This document shows, piece by piece, positions 58,769-64,000 of a stretch of DNA of 64,000 bases (the stretch's first letter is position 1; every line of letters begins with the position of its first letter). The stretch lies in the NCBI GenBank assembly GCA_904066235.2, contig CAJFCV020000005.1, forward strand, positions 186,001-250,000, given 5' to 3'. The translations under genes were made by a program, and so were the position numbers. The notes beneath the pieces were generated by a model. The model was not told the origin of the DNA. It did not search any database and worked only from the letters and a program-made list of their open reading frames with translations. Origin of the DNA: Bursaphelenchus xylophilus. Lineage: Eukaryota > Nematoda > Chromadorea > Rhabditida > Aphelenchoididae.

Positions 58769-58809
58769 TTAAAACACTAACCTTTTAAAATTTAAAATAT
58801 TTTTAAATC

Positions 58810-59070
58810 GGCAGTGATCTGAAGGCCAAGCTATGATCATCATTGACAATTACCTTTCCCAAAACTACTTTAACCGCCTTTTCAATACCAACATCAAAAA
58901 TCTTCACATCTGAAACGGGCCTGAAAGTATTTCGGCTGTTTTTTCGACATTCAGATCAATTTCGGATCTGGTGCCAGCTAAATGTAGCCAGGTTGACCTT
59001 GGTTTTCAAATCACCGCCAATTTCATCTCGAAACTAGCTCATTCTGTTAAAACCAGGAGTTCGCACCCTT
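58810..59070 (-). pseudogene. Possible decayed coding fragment, minus strand
   Basis: One minus-strand frame reads FRDEIGGDLKTKVNLATFSW, then HQIRN, a TGA stop, then in the same frame SECRKNSRNTFRPVSDVKIF and DVGIEKAVKVVLGKVIVNDD before a second stop. A single internal stop in otherwise protein-like sequence suggests a decayed exon. The family is not recognised; the alternating hydrophobic pattern suggests beta-strands. Confidence 0.35.
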
Positions 59071-59111
59071 TGCCCACTCAGTCAGCCAATCGGTAAATAG
59101 TACCGGCCTGT

Positions 59112-63037
<3,926 letters not shown>

Positions 63038-64000
63038 TGCCGGTCGACTTCTCGTTCAATCAGCAATCAGTTTATCGACCAGTTCAGATGTTATCTTGGC
63101 CTTACGGTCTCATGCACGGCCGCTAGTCCAATTCAATGTGAAGATGGACCTGGATCTAAAATAAAGGGTATACTTACTTTCAAAGTATTTAAAACAAAAG
63201 ATACTCTCGAAACTATCAGTTACGGACGATATTATACTAGACAAAATAAAATTAAACCGTTTCTCCGCCAAAGTTAAAATCGATCCCCAAACAAGTCAAA
63301 ACCCGCATTTAGGGAGTCAAAAAAGACCTCGCGCTTGTTAGCACACCTTCACTTAGACGCTGCCCATCTGATCAGTCTCACTTTTCGTGTCTGCCAGAAA
63401 AAAAACATGAAAGACAAATGGATCCCAATAATTTACATAAAATGCGACTACGCTGCCCGAATTGAATAAAAAGACGTCTCTGAAAGAATTGATAAGATCA
63501 TAAGAGGTAAATTTTAACCGGCAAAAAGACAAAAATTAAAGAAATACATCCGGTAAGAGCGCGAGTCAAGTACAATATAAGATATTGCAAAAAAATATTT
63601 TAATAAGCAAAAACTTGATAAAATGCTCAAGTTCTTTGATCAAACAGTTATAAAGAGCATCAAAAATGTCACAAAAAAATATAAAAAACTGCCAACACTT
63701 CTGTCAGAAAGTAAAATTGCCAGGAGAAAACCACGAGAAAAAATGTCAAAAATATGCATAAACTCAAAGAATTTTGTGAAAACGTCGATTTGCATAATTT
63801 TTTAAAAATTTTTAGACCACAACTCCACCAAAATTTTCAATGTTATCGTTCCAAAAATAAAAAATAACTTTCATCGGGTAGTCGCAAAATTCAGCGAGAC
63901 CTGATGCTCTCAAGGTCAGCTGAGATAGTTTCGGGCGGAATTATCGACGAAATCAGCTGAATCTGCACGCTCAACGCAGCCACGGATCCTGGACTTTGGC
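63038..64000. other. Upstream of the poly(A) polymerase; no gene supported
   Basis: The AT-rich stretch presumably includes the leftward promoter. I see no TATA box near the start codon and no exon that I can assign on either strand. Confidence 0.5.

Overview
The window is eukaryotic and most likely from a nematode. Coding exons are short, and the introns follow GT..AG with many of only 40-65 bp. Start codons sit just after TTTCAG-type acceptors, as expected for spliced-leader trans-splicing. One gene encodes a secreted Cys-rich protein resembling the nematode CPG4 family. Much of the window is nested fold-back elements and satellite DNA, mostly inside introns. No species can be named from sequence alone. 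Exon models were read by hand by matching splice sites, reading phase and protein motifs.

Layout. Bases 1-3509 hold repeats and no recognisable gene. A Cys-rich secreted-protein gene lies at 3510-7780 (+). An L-asparaginase with C-terminal ankyrin repeats (ASPG type) spans 9905-20551 (+). Its 5.7 kb fourth intron carries a fold-back element, an antisense decayed gene, a 49-bp satellite array and a nested pair of inverted-repeat transposons. A carboxylesterase (20690-23611, -) converges on it, and the two polyadenylation signals are about 20 bp apart. Then comes about 6 kb without a convincing gene.

The block 14641-29929 is repeated almost identically at 32180-46440, with a second satellite array (29941-32180) at the junction. 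The second copy carries a complete carboxylesterase but only the last six exons of the asparaginase. It lacks a 1,035-bp fold-back insertion present in the first copy. This is either a very recent tandem duplication or two haplotypes assembled in series.

From 46441 to 52236 no gene is supported. A compact TATA-box gene for a 93-residue secreted peptide precursor follows (52353-52734, +). The next part (52.9-57.4 kb) is repeat-rich and contains two isolated but phase-matched 3' exons on the minus strand. Decayed coding fragments lie at 57.7-59.1 kb. The right end (59112-63037, -) is a nuclear poly(A) polymerase with ten exons and an unusually long C-terminal extension.

The genes are functionally unrelated housekeeping or secreted-protein genes; there is no operon-like pathway. 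The strongest unusual signals are the tandem duplication with its insertion polymorphism, the satellite that also forms the core of a fold-back element, several mobile-element families with readable target-site duplications, and the extended poly(A) polymerase.
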